A stretch of 64,000 bases of DNA from Arthrobacter pascens (GTDB lineage: Bacteria > Actinomycetota > Actinomycetes > Actinomycetales > Micrococcaceae): NCBI RefSeq assembly GCF_017052465.1, contig NZ_JAFHKT010000115.1, positions 1 to 64,000 of the forward strand, read 5' to 3'. Shown one piece after another: positions 37,553 through 46,650 of this stretch (position 1 is the first letter of the stretch; each line of letters begins with the position of its first letter). The notes beneath the pieces are model-generated. The model was not told the origin of the DNA and searched no databases. It was given only the letters and a program-made list of their open reading frames with translations. The position numbers were made by a program, and so were the translations under genes.

Positions 37553-38611
37553 CTAGTTGGTCTTCTTGCCCGCCGGCTTGGGCGTGGCCCGTGGTGCCGC
37601 GGGGCGTGCAGCGGGCTTCGGCGCAGCGGGCCTGGCCACCGGCTTCGGTGGAGCAGGCACTGCCGCAGGCTTGGGTGCTGCCGGAGCAGGGGTTGCGGCT
37701 TCGGCGGCCTTCGGCGCGGCAGGAGCCGCGGCCGCGGGTGCCGGTGGCTTCGCCGCCGCAGCCTTGGGCGCTTCGCGCTTAGGCAGTGCGGCCTTGGGAG
37801 CCTCCTGCTTGGGAGCTTCCTGCTTCGGAGCCTCCTGCTTGGGAGCTTCCTGCTGAGGTGCCTCCGCAGCCGCTGCTGCCGGCGTTTCGACGGCGGCTTC
37901 CGGAGCAACTGCTGCTGCCGGGGCCTCCGGCTCGGCCGGGGTGTTGACCTGGTAGCCTTCCGGCAGCAGGTCCGCGAGTGACTGAGTCAGGGGTGCCTGG
38001 TCAGCGCCCGAGGTGTCGACGCGGCCGGTGGCTTTGGCTTCGTTCTGGGCCTTGGCCTCAGCACGCTGCGTTGCCCGGCGGGCCTCTGCCTTGGCCTCAG
38101 CCTTGTTCTTCAGCGGACCAATGACCATGACCATGTTGCGGCCGTCGATGCGAGGGCTCGACTCCACAACGCCAACTTCAGCGACGTCTTCAGCGAAGCG
38201 CTGGAGCAGGCGCAGGCCCATTTCGGGGCGCTGCTGTTCGCGGCCACGGAACTGGATCATGGCCTTGACTTTGTCGCCGGCTCCGAGGAAGCGCAGGGCG
38301 TGGCCGCGCTTGGTCTCGTAGTCATGGGTGTCGATCTTCAGGCGGAACCGGATTTCCTTGAGAACCGTGTTGGTCTGGTTCTTGCGGGCCTCACGGGCCT
38401 TGACTGCGGCTTCGTACTTGTACTTGCCGAAGTCCATCAGCTTGCACACCGGAGGCTTGGCCTGAGGTGCAACTTCAACGAGATCAAGATCGGACTCGGC
38501 AGCCAGACGCAGGGCATCCTCGATACGGACGATTCCTACCTGTTCGCCGGCAGGGCCGACCAGCCGCACCTCAGGGACGCGGATACGCTCATTGATTCTT
38601 GGCTCGCTAAT
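37553..38611 (-). CDS. infC: translation initiation factor IF-3 with AUU start and long C-terminal tail
   Basis: Binds the 30S subunit and monitors start-codon pairing. The likely start is ATT at 38609-38611: AGGAG lies 7 nt before it, the encoded [18 protein letters not shown] is the classical IF-3 N-terminus, and no ATG, GTG or TTG is nearby. A rare AUU start lets IF-3 repress its own synthesis. Length is 352 aa against about 180 for most IF-3: core about 1-175 ([31 protein letters not shown]), then about 175 residues of Ala/Pro/Lys low complexity with KQEAP repeated. Confidence 0.95.
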   Translation of the reverse strand: MSEPRINERIRVPEVRLVGPAGEQVGIVRIEDALRLAAESDLDLVEVAPQAKPPVCKLMDFGKYKYEAAVKAREARKNQTNTVLKEIRFRLKIDTHDYETKRGHALRFLGAGDKVKAMIQFRGREQQRPEMGLRLLQRFAEDVAEVGVVESSPRIDGRNMVMVIGPLKNKAEAKAEARRATQRAEAKAQNEAKATGRVDTSGADQAPLTQSLADLLPEGYQVNTPAEPEAPAAAVAPEAAVETPAAAAAEAPQQEAPKQEAPKQEAPKQEAPKAALPKREAPKAAAAKPPAPAAAAPAAPKAAEAATPAPAAPKPAAVPAPPKPVARPAAPKPAARPAAPRATPKPAGKKTN

Positions 38612-38910
38612 GTTAAAGCTCCTGTGTTTGTGATTGGTGTTCCACCGGCAAATAGAGAAGGCCCCCAATTGCCGGAGCAATCGAAGGCCTCGAGGATCGG
38701 ACGTGCATACCCGTTAGGGCTGCACGCGCTACCGCAGGACTGTGCCTGCCGGAAACGCCCGACCTTTACCCGGCAACCTTGCTTCCCTCTGGAACTGCGA
38801 GGAAAAACGGCTGGCGCGGGTGGGAGAGAACTCCGCTTGCAAACTGAAATAGATTCTACAGAAAGATACCCAATCCCCGCACATTGCGGCGATGGGTCTC
38901 TTACACGGCG
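38612..38910 (-). ncRNA. structured mRNA leader of infC-rpmI-rplT (candidate regulatory)
   Basis: About 300 nt between a consensus-like promoter and the infC AUU. On the minus strand it contains a CGTGCA/TGCACG hairpin (38702-38726) and then a terminator-like hairpin (38657-38694) with ATTGC-TCCG-GCAAT inside AGGCC/GGCCT arms, followed by TCTCTATTTG. This arrangement suits attenuation or L20/IF-3 autocontrol; binding by L20 is inference. Confidence 0.5.
38853..38858 (-). promoter_or_regulatory. possible second infC promoter -10
   Basis: TAGAAT on the minus strand, preceded by CTG. The -35 (TGCGGG at 17 nt) is weak. If used, the leader would be about 240 nt. Confidence 0.3.
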
Positions 38911-38940
38911 AAATAACGACATTCAGTCGGTCTGTGTCAA
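38911..38940 (-). promoter_or_regulatory. infC operon promoter (candidate)
   Basis: -35 TTGACA (38935-38940), 18-nt spacer, -10 TTATTT (38911-38916) on the minus strand. The -35 lies only 10 bp from the start codon of the divergent DUF1844 gene. Confidence 0.5.
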
Positions 38941-38950
38941 GCTTACCAGT

Positions 38951-39337
38951 ATGAGCACTTCAGACAGTAATTCACACGTTTACCAGGCCCCCGGCGAGCA
39001 GGCTGACGTCTCACAGCAGGTCCGGGACATCTCCGAAGTTCCCGCGATCGAGGTCATCACCACAGCCGCTGTTCACCTCATGAGCGCCGCCGCCGTTAAG
39101 CTCGGCCTGGCCGCCGAAGAGAACGCCGAGGAGCTTAAGGACCTGGACGAGGCCCGCAAGCTCATCACCGCCCTCGCGGGACTCGTGACAGCAGCCGCTC
39201 CGGAGATCGGTTCCCAGCACGCCGGGCCGTTGCGCGACGGACTGCGCTCCCTGCAGCTTGCCTTCCGGGAAGAGTCGATCATTCCGGATGCCCCGGGCAA
39301 GGGTCCCGGCGAAAAATACACCGGCGCGGTGAACTGA
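38951..39337 (+). CDS. DUF1844 domain protein
   Basis: 128 aa, mostly helical, acidic. The DUF1844 core is about 30-110 (EVPAIEVITTAAVHLMSAAAVKLGL, with DLDEARKLITALAGLV). No enzyme motif. It is divergent from infC, an arrangement seen in many actinobacteria, which suggests a link to translation or ribosomes, but the role is unknown. ATG 38951 follows the intergenic region directly with no clear Shine-Dalgarno. Confidence 0.9.
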   Translation: MSTSDSNSHVYQAPGEQADVSQQVRDISEVPAIEVITTAAVHLMSAAAVKLGLAAEENAEELKDLDEARKLITALAGLVTAAAPEIGSQHAGPLRDGLRSLQLAFREESIIPDAPGKGPGEKYTGAVN

Positions 39338-39635
39338 CGCCGGAAAACAACCTACGACGACGGCTGGCTGCCCTTGAGGGGACGGCCGGCCGTCGCTTCT
39401 GTTTAAGCGGAGCTGCCCTGGGCGGCGGCAGCGGAAGCACCTCACCAATTGGGTATTGTCACCGCACGGCAGAGTGAGTAAGCTCGGCGGCCAGCCGGCT
39501 TTCCGGTTTGAATCTGGCTGCGTCCTGAGCAGCGCTGCCGTCAGGGGCACGCCCCGTATACCCAGGCATCCGGCTTGCACACCGTCACCGCCTGGTCGGC
39601 CATAAGTTGCCGCCCTTCCAAAAAGGCAGAACCCC
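39338..39635. other. 298-bp intergenic region
   Basis: No convincing gene. GGACGGCCGGCCGTC (39380-39394) is a self-complementary GC palindrome soon after the DUF1844 stop and may form a weak terminator. The right half must contain the promoter of the secreted-protein gene, but I cannot place it. Confidence 0.4.
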
Positions 39636-40094
39636 ATGTTAGGCACCAAAACCCGTTTCGCCGCCGTCTTAGCCGCCAGCCTCGGACTGACGGGAATCGC
39701 AGCGCCGGCTTACGCCGCCCCCGCAACGCTCGTAAGTGTAGGGCCGGGAACACTCGTCGCCGACGGCGCCGCGGTGGACGTCCCGGTAACGTTTGTGTGT
39801 GACAGCGACCCGACCCGCATCATCGCCGTGCCCGTAGTGGAAGTAAACCAGAGAGTCACCGAGGGCCGGATTGCCAACGGCTTCGGGAACGCACAACTGA
39901 GTTGCACCCGGCAAAACCAAACCGTCACCATCCGGGTCATTCCCCGCGTGATCGCGTTCGACCCCGGAGCTGCGGTCGTATTCGTAGTCCTGCAGACCTG
40001 CAGTGCAGAATTCCAGTGCGCCGCCGTGACCGCCAGCGAGGTCATACAGCTCACAAAGCCAGCCCAGACTCCTCCCGTCCTTCCCCCCGAATAA
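39636..40094 (+). CDS. small secreted protein of unknown function
   Basis: 152 aa. A Sec signal peptide is clear: basic MLGTKTR, hydrophobic core, cleavage likely after AYA (about residue 27). The mature part is beta-rich (alternating V/I/T), with four cysteines that could form two disulfides, and ends in PAQTPPVLPPE. No domain recognised. Only a weak AAGG lies before the ATG. Flanking genes give no clue. Confidence 0.8.
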   Translation: MLGTKTRFAAVLAASLGLTGIAAPAYAAPATLVSVGPGTLVADGAAVDVPVTFVCDSDPTRIIAVPVVEVNQRVTEGRIANGFGNAQLSCTRQNQTVTIRVIPRVIAFDPGAAVVFVVLQTCSAEFQCAAVTASEVIQLTKPAQTPPVLPPE

Positions 40095-40139
40095 GCGGTT
40101 CCGAAGCACGATCCCGACGGCAGGCCCCCGGCACGTGCC

Positions 40140-41477
40140 CTAAGGGCCGGCGGTCCGCCGGCGCCTGCGCTGCTGCAGGGCTATGCCGACTGCGCAGAGC
40201 AGGACGCCGCCCGCGCCAACCGACACGAAACCGCCCCACGGTCCGACGCCGTCGATAAACAGGCCCGCGAGCGGCGCGCCGAGCGCCACACCGGCGGTCA
40301 GCGCCGATCCGTACCAGCCCATCGCTTCACCACGCCGCGCCTCATCCACGAGGTCGGCCACCTTCTCGGACGCGGACGAAAGGACCGGCGCGCACAACAG
40401 GCCCGGGAGCAGCGACAGCAGGCTCAGGGTCATCGTGTCGGTGGCGAACCCCATCGGGATGGTCAGGGCGGCCATGCCCATCAGGAGCAGGATCGGCGAC
40501 AGGGGGCGGTGCAGGGCGCCGTAAATGAGCCCGCCAACAACCGAAGCGGCGCACCAGAAGAGGAAGACCATCCCGATCTCCCCCTGGTGACCGCCTGTTT
40601 CCAGGGCAGCCACTATTCCGACGTCGGTCCCACTCAGCACCATTCCTGCCCCGGAGGCGACTGCGAACACAGCTGCCACAGCGGGGGTGAACCACCTGAA
40701 GCTGGAAGCGACCTTGCCCTGCAGCCCTTGATTCCGCGTCTTGGGGCGCCGCGTGCCGGCCGACGGCCGTTGCGGGCCGGCGGCAGCCTCTTGGACATGG
40801 ACAGGTGCAGCAGCCACTACCGCCACCCCGGCCTCCTCCCGCCGGTCCGCTTCACGGGCCTCATTTCGGGCGGTGGTGCGGGCGGCGCTACCTGCAGCAC
40901 TGCGGGTGGGCGGGTTGAACCACATGAGGAACAGCCCCGCCAGGGAGGTGGCGGCGCCGACGACCGTCAGGCCGAGGACGGAGTGGCCGCTGGTGGCCAC
41001 CACCGCGCCGGCCGCCGGCCCGATCATGAATACCATCTCCGTGCTGATGGCATCGAGGGCGAAGGCCGTCCGCCGCTGGTCGCCGTCGGCGAGCACGCCC
41101 AGCGACTGCCGCACGACGCTGAAGATGGGAAGCGTCAGCAGGCCGCCCACGAAAACGAGCGGCAGCAGCCACTGGTAGGACACGTGGGGGACGATGGACC
41201 AGATGACGGTCTCGGACACGACCGACGGGATCAGTGCCCTGCGCAGCCCGACGGTATCCACACGGCGGCCGCGCCATGGGGCGCCCAAGGCGATGCCGAT
41301 GGTCATGACGGCGGCCGCCGTTCCGGCAGCCGCATACCCCTGCCCCAGGCTCAGCACGATGTGCAATGTGAGCAGCACTCCAGCGGCCGAATGGGGAATG
41401 CGGGCAATCATGCCGACCGCCAGGAGCCGGCGTATGGGCCCGACGGCCAGCAGCTCCCGGTACAGGCTGAAATTCAC
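40140..41477 (-). CDS. MFS transporter
   Basis: 445 aa, 12 predicted helices. A charged Ala/Arg-rich cytoplasmic loop (about 195-250) separates the two six-helix halves. GAPWRGRRVDTVGLRRAL in the helix 2-3 loop is the MFS motif A position. GTG start with AAGGG 7 nt upstream. Similar to actinobacterial permeases without assigned substrate. It follows sseB by 60 bp on the same strand and may be co-transcribed. Confidence 0.88.
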   Translation of the reverse strand: MNFSLYRELLAVGPIRRLLAVGMIARIPHSAAGVLLTLHIVLSLGQGYAAAGTAAAVMTIGIALGAPWRGRRVDTVGLRRALIPSVVSETVIWSIVPHVSYQWLLPLVFVGGLLTLPIFSVVRQSLGVLADGDQRRTAFALDAISTEMVFMIGPAAGAVVATSGHSVLGLTVVGAATSLAGLFLMWFNPPTRSAAGSAARTTARNEAREADRREEAGVAVVAAAPVHVQEAAAGPQRPSAGTRRPKTRNQGLQGKVASSFRWFTPAVAAVFAVASGAGMVLSGTDVGIVAALETGGHQGEIGMVFLFWCAASVVGGLIYGALHRPLSPILLLMGMAALTIPMGFATDTMTLSLLSLLPGLLCAPVLSSASEKVADLVDEARRGEAMGWYGSALTAGVALGAPLAGLFIDGVGPWGGFVSVGAGGVLLCAVGIALQQRRRRRTAGP

Positions 41478-41537
41478 AGGTAGGCCCTTCGGTCTGCCGC
41501 CGGGCAGAATAAGGACGGACCGACCATGGACCGGCGG

Positions 41538-42446
41538 TTACTCCGCGGCGCGCCTTAGTTTGATTTCGATCGAGTCAACGCGCTCACCGAACAATTCATT
41601 CCGGCTCCACTTGTTCTGCAGGCCGGCGAGCAGCGACTGGACGCCGGCGGCATCCAGCCCGTCCTCCAGGTAGAGCACTACGCGCAGCTCCGGTCCGGGA
41701 CCTCCGCCCGAGATCCTGCGGCCGGACCCGGTGGTGGCAGCGACGCCTTCTCCCGGCAGGATTTCCAGGCGCCGCACCGCGGACGAACCCGCTGCCGCCG
41801 CGCCGAGCATGTCAGCCAGTTCGGCGTCGCGGTACGCGGGAACCCATGGCTGCTGCTGGGCCAGCGACCAGACAGCCGGCCTTCTCACGACGAACGTCAC
41901 GTCGGATCCGGGGTCCACCACCAGCAATTCCGCTCCCTCTGCCACAGCCGAAAGTGCCGCCCTCGCTGCGTAGACGGCAACGGGCCGGGCCTCGGGGTGC
42001 CAGGCCGTCAAAGCGGCGGACGAGCTGAAGACCGGCATGGCCAGCCTGCCGTCCGGCGCTTTCAGGGTCACGAGCGCCATGTCCGCCTGCTTGTCGGCGT
42101 GCAGCCCGCCGGCGCCTTCGGCTTCCTCCGCCAGCTGTGCAACGACCGGAACGAAAACCCGTGCCGTCGCCAGCGCCGCAACAACGGCGGCTTCATCGCC
42201 ACCGCCGCTTAGAAGCGCGTCAACGGCGGCGAGAAATCCGCTGTCCGCCGTGCCGTCGTCGTCCTCAAAAGTGTGGATTTTCCCGTCATCGCCGGCAAGG
42301 CTCCGCCCGGCCCAGGGCTGGCCGGCGGAATCCGTGGCGCCGCCGGCGCCCGCGAGGGCTGCCTCGATGTGGCCGGGAAGCCTGCGGGCAGGCGGCTGGT
42401 GCGTTGCGCCGTCCGTTTCGCCGGGCGTCAGCCCCTGTCCTGCCAT
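41538..42446 (-). CDS. SseB family protein
   Basis: 302 aa. The central part (about 80-190) contains the SseB N-terminal-like fold with ARVFVPVVAQL, MALVTLKAPDGRLAMPVFSSS and AVYAARAALSAVAEGAELLVVDPG. In actinobacteria this gene commonly sits beside priA; its function is unknown. A TAGGCT -10 lies exactly 6 nt before the ATG and starts at the priA stop codon, so it may be transcribed separately as a leaderless mRNA. Confidence 0.85.
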   Translation of the reverse strand: MAGQGLTPGETDGATHQPPARRLPGHIEAALAGAGGATDSAGQPWAGRSLAGDDGKIHTFEDDDGTADSGFLAAVDALLSGGGDEAAVVAALATARVFVPVVAQLAEEAEGAGGLHADKQADMALVTLKAPDGRLAMPVFSSSAALTAWHPEARPVAVYAARAALSAVAEGAELLVVDPGSDVTFVVRRPAVWSLAQQQPWVPAYRDAELADMLGAAAAGSSAVRRLEILPGEGVAATTGSGRRISGGGPGPELRVVLYLEDGLDAAGVQSLLAGLQNKWSRNELFGERVDSIEIKLRRAAE

Positions 42447-42452
42447 GGCGCG

Positions 42453-42458
42453 AGCCTA
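42453..42458 (-). promoter_or_regulatory. -10 box of sseB-like gene, leaderless type
   Basis: TAGGCT lies 6 nt before the ATG on the minus strand; its TAG is also the priA stop. Confidence 0.4.
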
Positions 42459-43202
42459 GCGGCGGCCGGCGACGTCGAGGGCCTCGGGCAGGGTGAACGC
42501 GCCCGCGTAGAGTGCCTTGCCGACGATCGCGCCCTCGACACCAAGCGGCACCAGGGAGCGCAGGACCTTGAGGTCATCCAGGCTCGAAATGCCGCCGGAG
42601 GCCACCACTGGCTTTCCGGTTTTTTCCACCATCTGCCGCAGCAGTTCAACGTTGGGACCCTGGAGGGTGCCGTCCTTGGTCACGTCGGTGACGACGTAGC
42701 GGGCGCAGCCGGCTTCCTCGAGGCGGCCCAGCACGTCCCAGAGGTCTCCGCCTTCCTTGGTCCAGCCACGGCCCGCGAGCGTCGTTCCCCGCACATCCAG
42801 CCCAACGGCGATCCGGTCACCGAACCGGTCGATGGCCCGCGCCGTCCACTCGGGATTCTCCAGGGCGGCGGTCCCCAGGTTGACCCGGGCCACGCCCAGG
42901 TCAAGGGCGTTTTCGAGAGACTCGTCGTCGCGCAGACCGCCGGAAAGCTCAACCTTGATGTCGAGCCGGCCCACAACTTCGCGGAGGAGTTCGGCATTGG
43001 AGCCACGGCCAAACGCGGCGTCCAAATCCACGAGATGGACCCATTCGGCGCCCTGCTGCTGCCAGTTCAGGGCAGCCTCCAGCGGTGTGCCGTAGCTCGT
43101 CTCGCTGCCGGCCTCGCCCTGGACCAGGCGTACCGCCTGGCCGTTCACGACGTCGACTGCGGGGAGCAGTTCCAGTGCGGGCAGATCGGTTTGGCTGATC
43201 AT
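42456..43202 (-). CDS. priA: bifunctional HisA/TrpF phosphoribosyl isomerase
   Basis: Beta/alpha-barrel isomerase of actinobacteria acting in both histidine (ProFAR) and tryptophan (PRA) synthesis. It is 248 aa. Catalytic Asp17 lies in [15 protein letters not shown], and the second Asp in [23 protein letters not shown] and VASGGISS are the phosphate-binding loops. GAGGA lies 7 nt before the ATG. Dual function is inferred from lineage; no trpF is in the window. Confidence 0.95.
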   Translation of the reverse strand: MISQTDLPALELLPAVDVVNGQAVRLVQGEAGSETSYGTPLEAALNWQQQGAEWVHLVDLDAAFGRGSNAELLREVVGRLDIKVELSGGLRDDESLENALDLGVARVNLGTAALENPEWTARAIDRFGDRIAVGLDVRGTTLAGRGWTKEGGDLWDVLGRLEEAGCARYVVTDVTKDGTLQGPNVELLRQMVEKTGKPVVASGGISSLDDLKVLRSLVPLGVEGAIVGKALYAGAFTLPEALDVAGRR

Positions 43203-43287
43203 CTCGGGTCCTCAGTTCTCAGTTGGCGTTCAGTAGGAGGCGGGTGGCCGACAAGGAGTGGCCGTAAGCAGTTAGCCGGTCAGCGGG

Positions 43288-43446
43288 TCAGGCCGCAGGC
43301 AGGGTTAGCAGGTAGGCGGCCAGCAGCGACATGCCGGCCAGGACCCAGAACGCGATCTGCGTCCAGAGCGGCTTCTTCTGCTGCCTGAAGGACAGGGCGC
43401 CGCCGGCCAGCAGGCCGGCAAGGCCCATCAGGACAATGGACCACAT
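43288..43446 (-). CDS. 52-residue two-helix membrane protein in the his cluster
   Basis: Short reading frame whose ATG follows the hisH TAG directly (TAGATG). Two hydrophobic helices (about 3-19 and 30-50) are joined by a basic loop, RQQKKPLW. No known domain. Start-stop coupling with hisH, clean hydrophobic pattern and the location exactly filling the hisH-priA gap argue that it is real. Function unknown; a membrane anchor or a small transporter subunit can only be guessed. Confidence 0.75.
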   Translation of the reverse strand: MWSIVLMGLAGLLAGGALSFRQQKKPLWTQIAFWVLAGMSLLAAYLLTLPAA

Positions 43447-44175
43447 CTAGGCGGTCCGGCCATGCTGGTGGCGGAGGCCGTTGACCCAGTTCCGGAGGAG
43501 CCGGGCGCCGGCGTCGCCGGACTTTTCCGGGTGGAACTGCGTAGCGCAGAGCGGCCCGTTTTCCACCGCGGCGATGAATGGACCGCCGTGTTCGGACCAT
43601 GTAACGAGCGGTGCCGCCATGCGCGGCTGCACGACATCGAAGTCCCAGGTCTGCACACCGTAGGAGTGCACGAAATAGAAACGATCGTTTTCCACGCCTT
43701 GGAAGAGCTTGGAACCCTCGGGGACCTTGACGGTATTCCATCCCATGTGCGGAACGACGTCCGCCGGGAGGAGCTCTACCTTGCCGGGCCACTCCCCCAT
43801 GCCCTCGGCTTCGGTCCCGTGTTCCACGCCGGCTTCGAACAGCACCTGAAGGCCCACGCAGATACCGAGGACGGGCCGTCCGCCGGCAACCCGGCGGCCG
43901 ATCATCCGGATGGCGTCGACGGCTTTCAGTTCGCGCATGACGGTCTCGAAGGCACCGACTCCGGGAACCACCAGGCCGTCGGCGTTGAGGACGTCCTCCG
44001 GCTTCGCGCTAAGGATCACTTCGGCGCCGGCGCGTTCGAGGGCGCGGACAGCAGACCGGACGTTGCCCGAGCCGTAGTCCAGGACGGTAACGGTGGGCTT
44101 CCCCTCTGGAGAGGCCGGCTTGACCGTGGCCGAGGGGTCGATGATGGCGCCGTCCCGCAGAACCTTCCCGGTCAC
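43447..44175 (-). CDS. hisH: imidazole glycerol phosphate synthase subunit HisH
   Basis: Glutamine amidotransferase subunit feeding ammonia to HisF. It is 242 aa, about 25 longer at the N-terminus than most HisH. The nucleophile is Cys106 in LGICVGLQ, with the His/Glu pair in ATQFHPEKS and [11 protein letters not shown] start overlaps the hisB stop by 4 nt. The partner hisF is not in this window. Confidence 0.97.
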   Translation of the reverse strand: MTGKVLRDGAIIDPSATVKPASPEGKPTVTVLDYGSGNVRSAVRALERAGAEVILSAKPEDVLNADGLVVPGVGAFETVMRELKAVDAIRMIGRRVAGGRPVLGICVGLQVLFEAGVEHGTEAEGMGEWPGKVELLPADVVPHMGWNTVKVPEGSKLFQGVENDRFYFVHSYGVQTWDFDVVQPRMAAPLVTWSEHGGPFIAAVENGPLCATQFHPEKSGDAGARLLRNWVNGLRHQHGRTA

Positions 44176-44798
44176 AGGGCGCCCTTGGTGGACGGGATGC
44201 CTTCAACGCGGGGGTCGGGCTCGACAGCGGCACGCAGCGCCCTGGCGAAGGCCTTGAACTGGGCTTCGACGATGTGGTGCGGGTCGCGGCCGGCAATGAC
44301 GTTCATGTGCAGGCAGATTCCGGCGTGCAGGGTGATGGCTTCGAAGACGTGGCGCGTGAGCGAACCGGTGAAGTGGCCGCCAATGAGGTGGTACTCCTGG
44401 CCTGCCGGTTCCCCGCCGTGCACCAGGTAGGGCCTGCCGGATACATCGACAACGGCGTGGGCCAGCGCCTCGTCCAGCGGGACGGTGGCTTCGCCGAAGC
44501 GGCGGATGCCTGCCTTGTTGCCGAGGGCGGTCCGCAGTACCTCACCGAAGGTGATGGCCACGTCCTCGACAGTGTGGTGTACATCGATGTGGATGTCGCC
44601 GGTTGCCTTGACCGTCATGTCGATGAGTGAGTGCTTGCACAGGGCGGTCAGCATGTGGTCGTAGAACGGGACCGAGGTACTGATGTCTGAAACGCCGGTG
44701 CCGTCGAGGTTGATCTCCACCAGAACGGAAGATTCGCTGGTGGCACGCTCGAGGCGTGCAGTCCGGGACTCGGCAGCCTTGATTCCGGTGTCGCTCAT
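44172..44798 (-). CDS. hisB: imidazoleglycerol-phosphate dehydratase
   Basis: Mn-dependent dehydratase, 208 aa from the ATG at 44798, the usual monofunctional length. The frame is open 19 codons further, but [14 protein letters not shown] begins family sequence. Metal ligands lie in [20 protein letters not shown] and [20 protein letters not shown] lies about 13 nt upstream. The gap to hisC is 60 bp. Confidence 0.97.
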   Translation of the reverse strand: MSDTGIKAAESRTARLERATSESSVLVEINLDGTGVSDISTSVPFYDHMLTALCKHSLIDMTVKATGDIHIDVHHTVEDVAITFGEVLRTALGNKAGIRRFGEATVPLDEALAHAVVDVSGRPYLVHGGEPAGQEYHLIGGHFTGSLTRHVFEAITLHAGICLHMNVIAGRDPHHIVEAQFKAFARALRAAVEPDPRVEGIPSTKGAL

Positions 44799-44857
44799 AG
44801 TGATAGGTGTCCTTTTTGACGAAGGAAGGTGCAGACGTTGCGGGTCTACCCCCAAGT

Positions 44858-45976
44858 TTAGGCGGGAAGTGCAGCCTGCCCTGCCAGGATGCGTTCCAGC
44901 GCCTCCAGGAAGGCTGTGGTTTCCGTCTCAGTGCCGGCCGTCACCCGCAGGTGGCCCGGGATGCCGACGTCCCTGATCAGGACTCCGGTGTCCAGCAGCG
45001 CCTGCCAGACCTCATGCGGGTTCTCGAGGCCGCCGAAGAAGACGTAGTTTGAGTCCGACGCAGCGGGGCGAAGCCCCATTCTGGTGAGTTCGGTGACGAT
45101 CCTGTCGCGCTGCCGCTTGATGTCCTCAACGTCGGCCATGAGCGCCTCGCGGTGCCGGAGCGCCGCAAGGGCGGTGGCCTGGGTGATCGCGGACAGGTGG
45201 TACGGGAGGCGGACAAGGCGCAGCGCGTCGGCCACCTCGGGGGCCGCGGCCATATATCCGAGACGGGCGCCCGCCAGTGCAAAGGCCTTGCTCATGGTCC
45301 GGGAGACAATGAGCCGCTCACGGCCCGGCAATAGGGTGAGCGCGCTGGGGGTGCCGTCATGGGCGAATTCGTGGTACGCCTCATCGACGATGACGATGGT
45401 CCTGCTGGACTCGCCGGCGTCGTAGACGGCTTCCACCACGTCCAGCCCCAGGCCGGTGCCGGTGGGATTGTTGGGAGAGCAGAGGAACACAACATTCGGC
45501 TGCAGCTCCCTGACCTGGCGGGCTGCGGACTCAGCGCTCAGGCCATAGTCCTCCGCGCGCTGCCCCACGATATATTCGGTGTCCGTTCCGCTGGCCAGCA
45601 GCGGGTACATGGAGTATGTGGGCGGAAAGCCCAGCGCCTTTCGGCCGGGTCCGCCGAACGCCTGCAGTATCTGCTGGAGGACTTCGTTGGAGCCGTTGGC
45701 GGCCCAGATGTTTTCGGCAGCGAGCCCGTGGCCCAGGTATTCCGCCAGGGCCTCGCGGAGCTCGGTGAATTCCCGGTCGGGATAGCGGTTGAGGCCCGCT
45801 GCTGCCTCAGTCACGGCCTCGGAAATGGCGGCCCTGACATCAGCCGGCACCCCATGGGTGTTCTCATTGACGTTGAGCAGGATCGGCACCTCCAACTGCG
45901 GCGCCCCGTAAGGCGTCAGTCCCCGCAGGTTGGTCCGAAGGGGCAGTCGGTTCAGTCGCTCAAGCTGGTCAGTCAC
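44858..45976 (-). CDS. hisC: histidinol-phosphate aminotransferase
   Basis: PLP enzyme converting imidazole-acetol phosphate and glutamate to histidinol phosphate. It is 372 aa. PLP lysine is in [19 protein letters not shown] and IVDEAYHEF are fold-type I motifs. A strong TAAACT -10 lies 6 nt before the GTG, so the his cluster here probably starts with its own leaderless transcript. hisD, usually just upstream, is absent at this position. Confidence 0.97.
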   Translation of the reverse strand: MTDQLERLNRLPLRTNLRGLTPYGAPQLEVPILLNVNENTHGVPADVRAAISEAVTEAAAGLNRYPDREFTELREALAEYLGHGLAAENIWAANGSNEVLQQILQAFGGPGRKALGFPPTYSMYPLLASGTDTEYIVGQRAEDYGLSAESAARQVRELQPNVVFLCSPNNPTGTGLGLDVVEAVYDAGESSRTIVIVDEAYHEFAHDGTPSALTLLPGRERLIVSRTMSKAFALAGARLGYMAAAPEVADALRLVRLPYHLSAITQATALAALRHREALMADVEDIKRQRDRIVTELTRMGLRPAASDSNYVFFGGLENPHEVWQALLDTGVLIRDVGIPGHLRVTAGTETETTAFLEALERILAGQAALPA

Positions 45977-45982
45977 TTGGAC

Positions 45983-45988
45983 AGTTTA
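45983..45988 (-). promoter_or_regulatory. -10 box of hisC, leaderless type
   Basis: TAAACT lies 6 nt before the GTG on the minus strand, gap GTCCAA. Confidence 0.5.
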
Positions 45989-46053
45989 AGTGCCCCGGAC
46001 GGCGAGCGGGAAACTGTGACAGGTCAGGGAGGGCCGGCCACAGGGATCAAGGC

Positions 46054-46467
46054 CTACTTGGACGGGACGAACAGCTGCTGCCCCGGCATGACCTTGCCGT
46101 TCTCCAAGTTGTTCAGCTGGACAATATCCGCGATGACATCGCGCGGGTCCCTGGCCGGATCAACACTCCCCGCAATGGCCCACAGCGATTCCCCTGGCTG
46201 CACCGTCACGGAAACGGTCTGTGTCACTGACAGCCCGCCGGCGGCGTCGGCAGCCTTGGCCGGTGAGTTCAGCAAGCCGGTGAGAGACAGGAGAAGCGCA
46301 GCCAGTAGTACCAGCGGCAGTCCGATCAGGACGATCCGCCCGCGGCGGGTGAGCCGCAGGCGCGGCGGCCGCGCCGCCGGCCCGCCAGGCTGCCCGCCCG
46401 CCTGCAGGCCCTGGGCGCCCACGCGATTCTGGGGACGTGAATGGTGAACTGCTGTTGAAGCTGACAT
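46054..46467 (-). CDS. LysM membrane protein, candidate SOS division inhibitor (YneA/DivS/Rv2719c-like)
   Basis: 137 aa. Basic, Pro/Gly-rich cytoplasmic N-terminus (1-43), one membrane helix (about 44-64), then an outside LysM domain (about 85-135: VQPGESLWAIAG to VMPGQQLFVPS) that binds peptidoglycan. AGGAGG lies 9 nt before the ATG. Being divergent from lexA across two SOS boxes matches yneA in Bacillus, divS in Corynebacterium and Rv2719c in mycobacteria, which delay division during DNA damage. The role here is inferred from architecture and position. Confidence 0.85.
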   Translation of the reverse strand: MSASTAVHHSRPQNRVGAQGLQAGGQPGGPAARPPRLRLTRRGRIVLIGLPLVLLAALLLSLTGLLNSPAKAADAAGGLSVTQTVSVTVQPGESLWAIAGSVDPARDPRDVIADIVQLNNLENGKVMPGQQLFVPSK

Positions 46468-46567
46468 GAACTGAGCCCTCCTGGACCACTCTGTGCTGCC
46501 CGGTGTGTCCCGGTCCGCCGGGGATCCGCCGACATTTTCGAATGACCGGGCCGCTCCGCAGCTGTAC

Positions 46568-46583
46568 TAGAACACATGTTCGA
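46568..46583. promoter_or_regulatory. LexA (SOS) box 1
   Basis: TAGAACACATGTTCGA, one mismatch from the actinobacterial consensus TCGAACACATGTTCGA. Nearer the LysM gene. Confidence 0.85.
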
Positions 46584-46634
46584 ACTTTGCTTCTCCATTT
46601 TTAGCACTTATCGACGAATAAAGTCGAGACTCGC

Positions 46635-46650
46635 TAGAACAAATGTTTGA
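46635..46650. promoter_or_regulatory. LexA (SOS) box 2
   Basis: TAGAACAAATGTTTGA, two mismatches in the outer half-sites. Nearer lexA, so likely its autoregulatory operator. Confidence 0.75.

Noticed and set aside
37780..37860. Phase-variable repeat in infC
   Set aside because: The KQEAP repeats are 15-bp units, so copy changes stay in frame and would not switch the gene off.
39011..39649. 212-codon minus-strand frame over DUF1844
   Set aside because: Shadow of the DUF1844 gene plus intergenic sequence; cysteine- and arginine-rich without motif.
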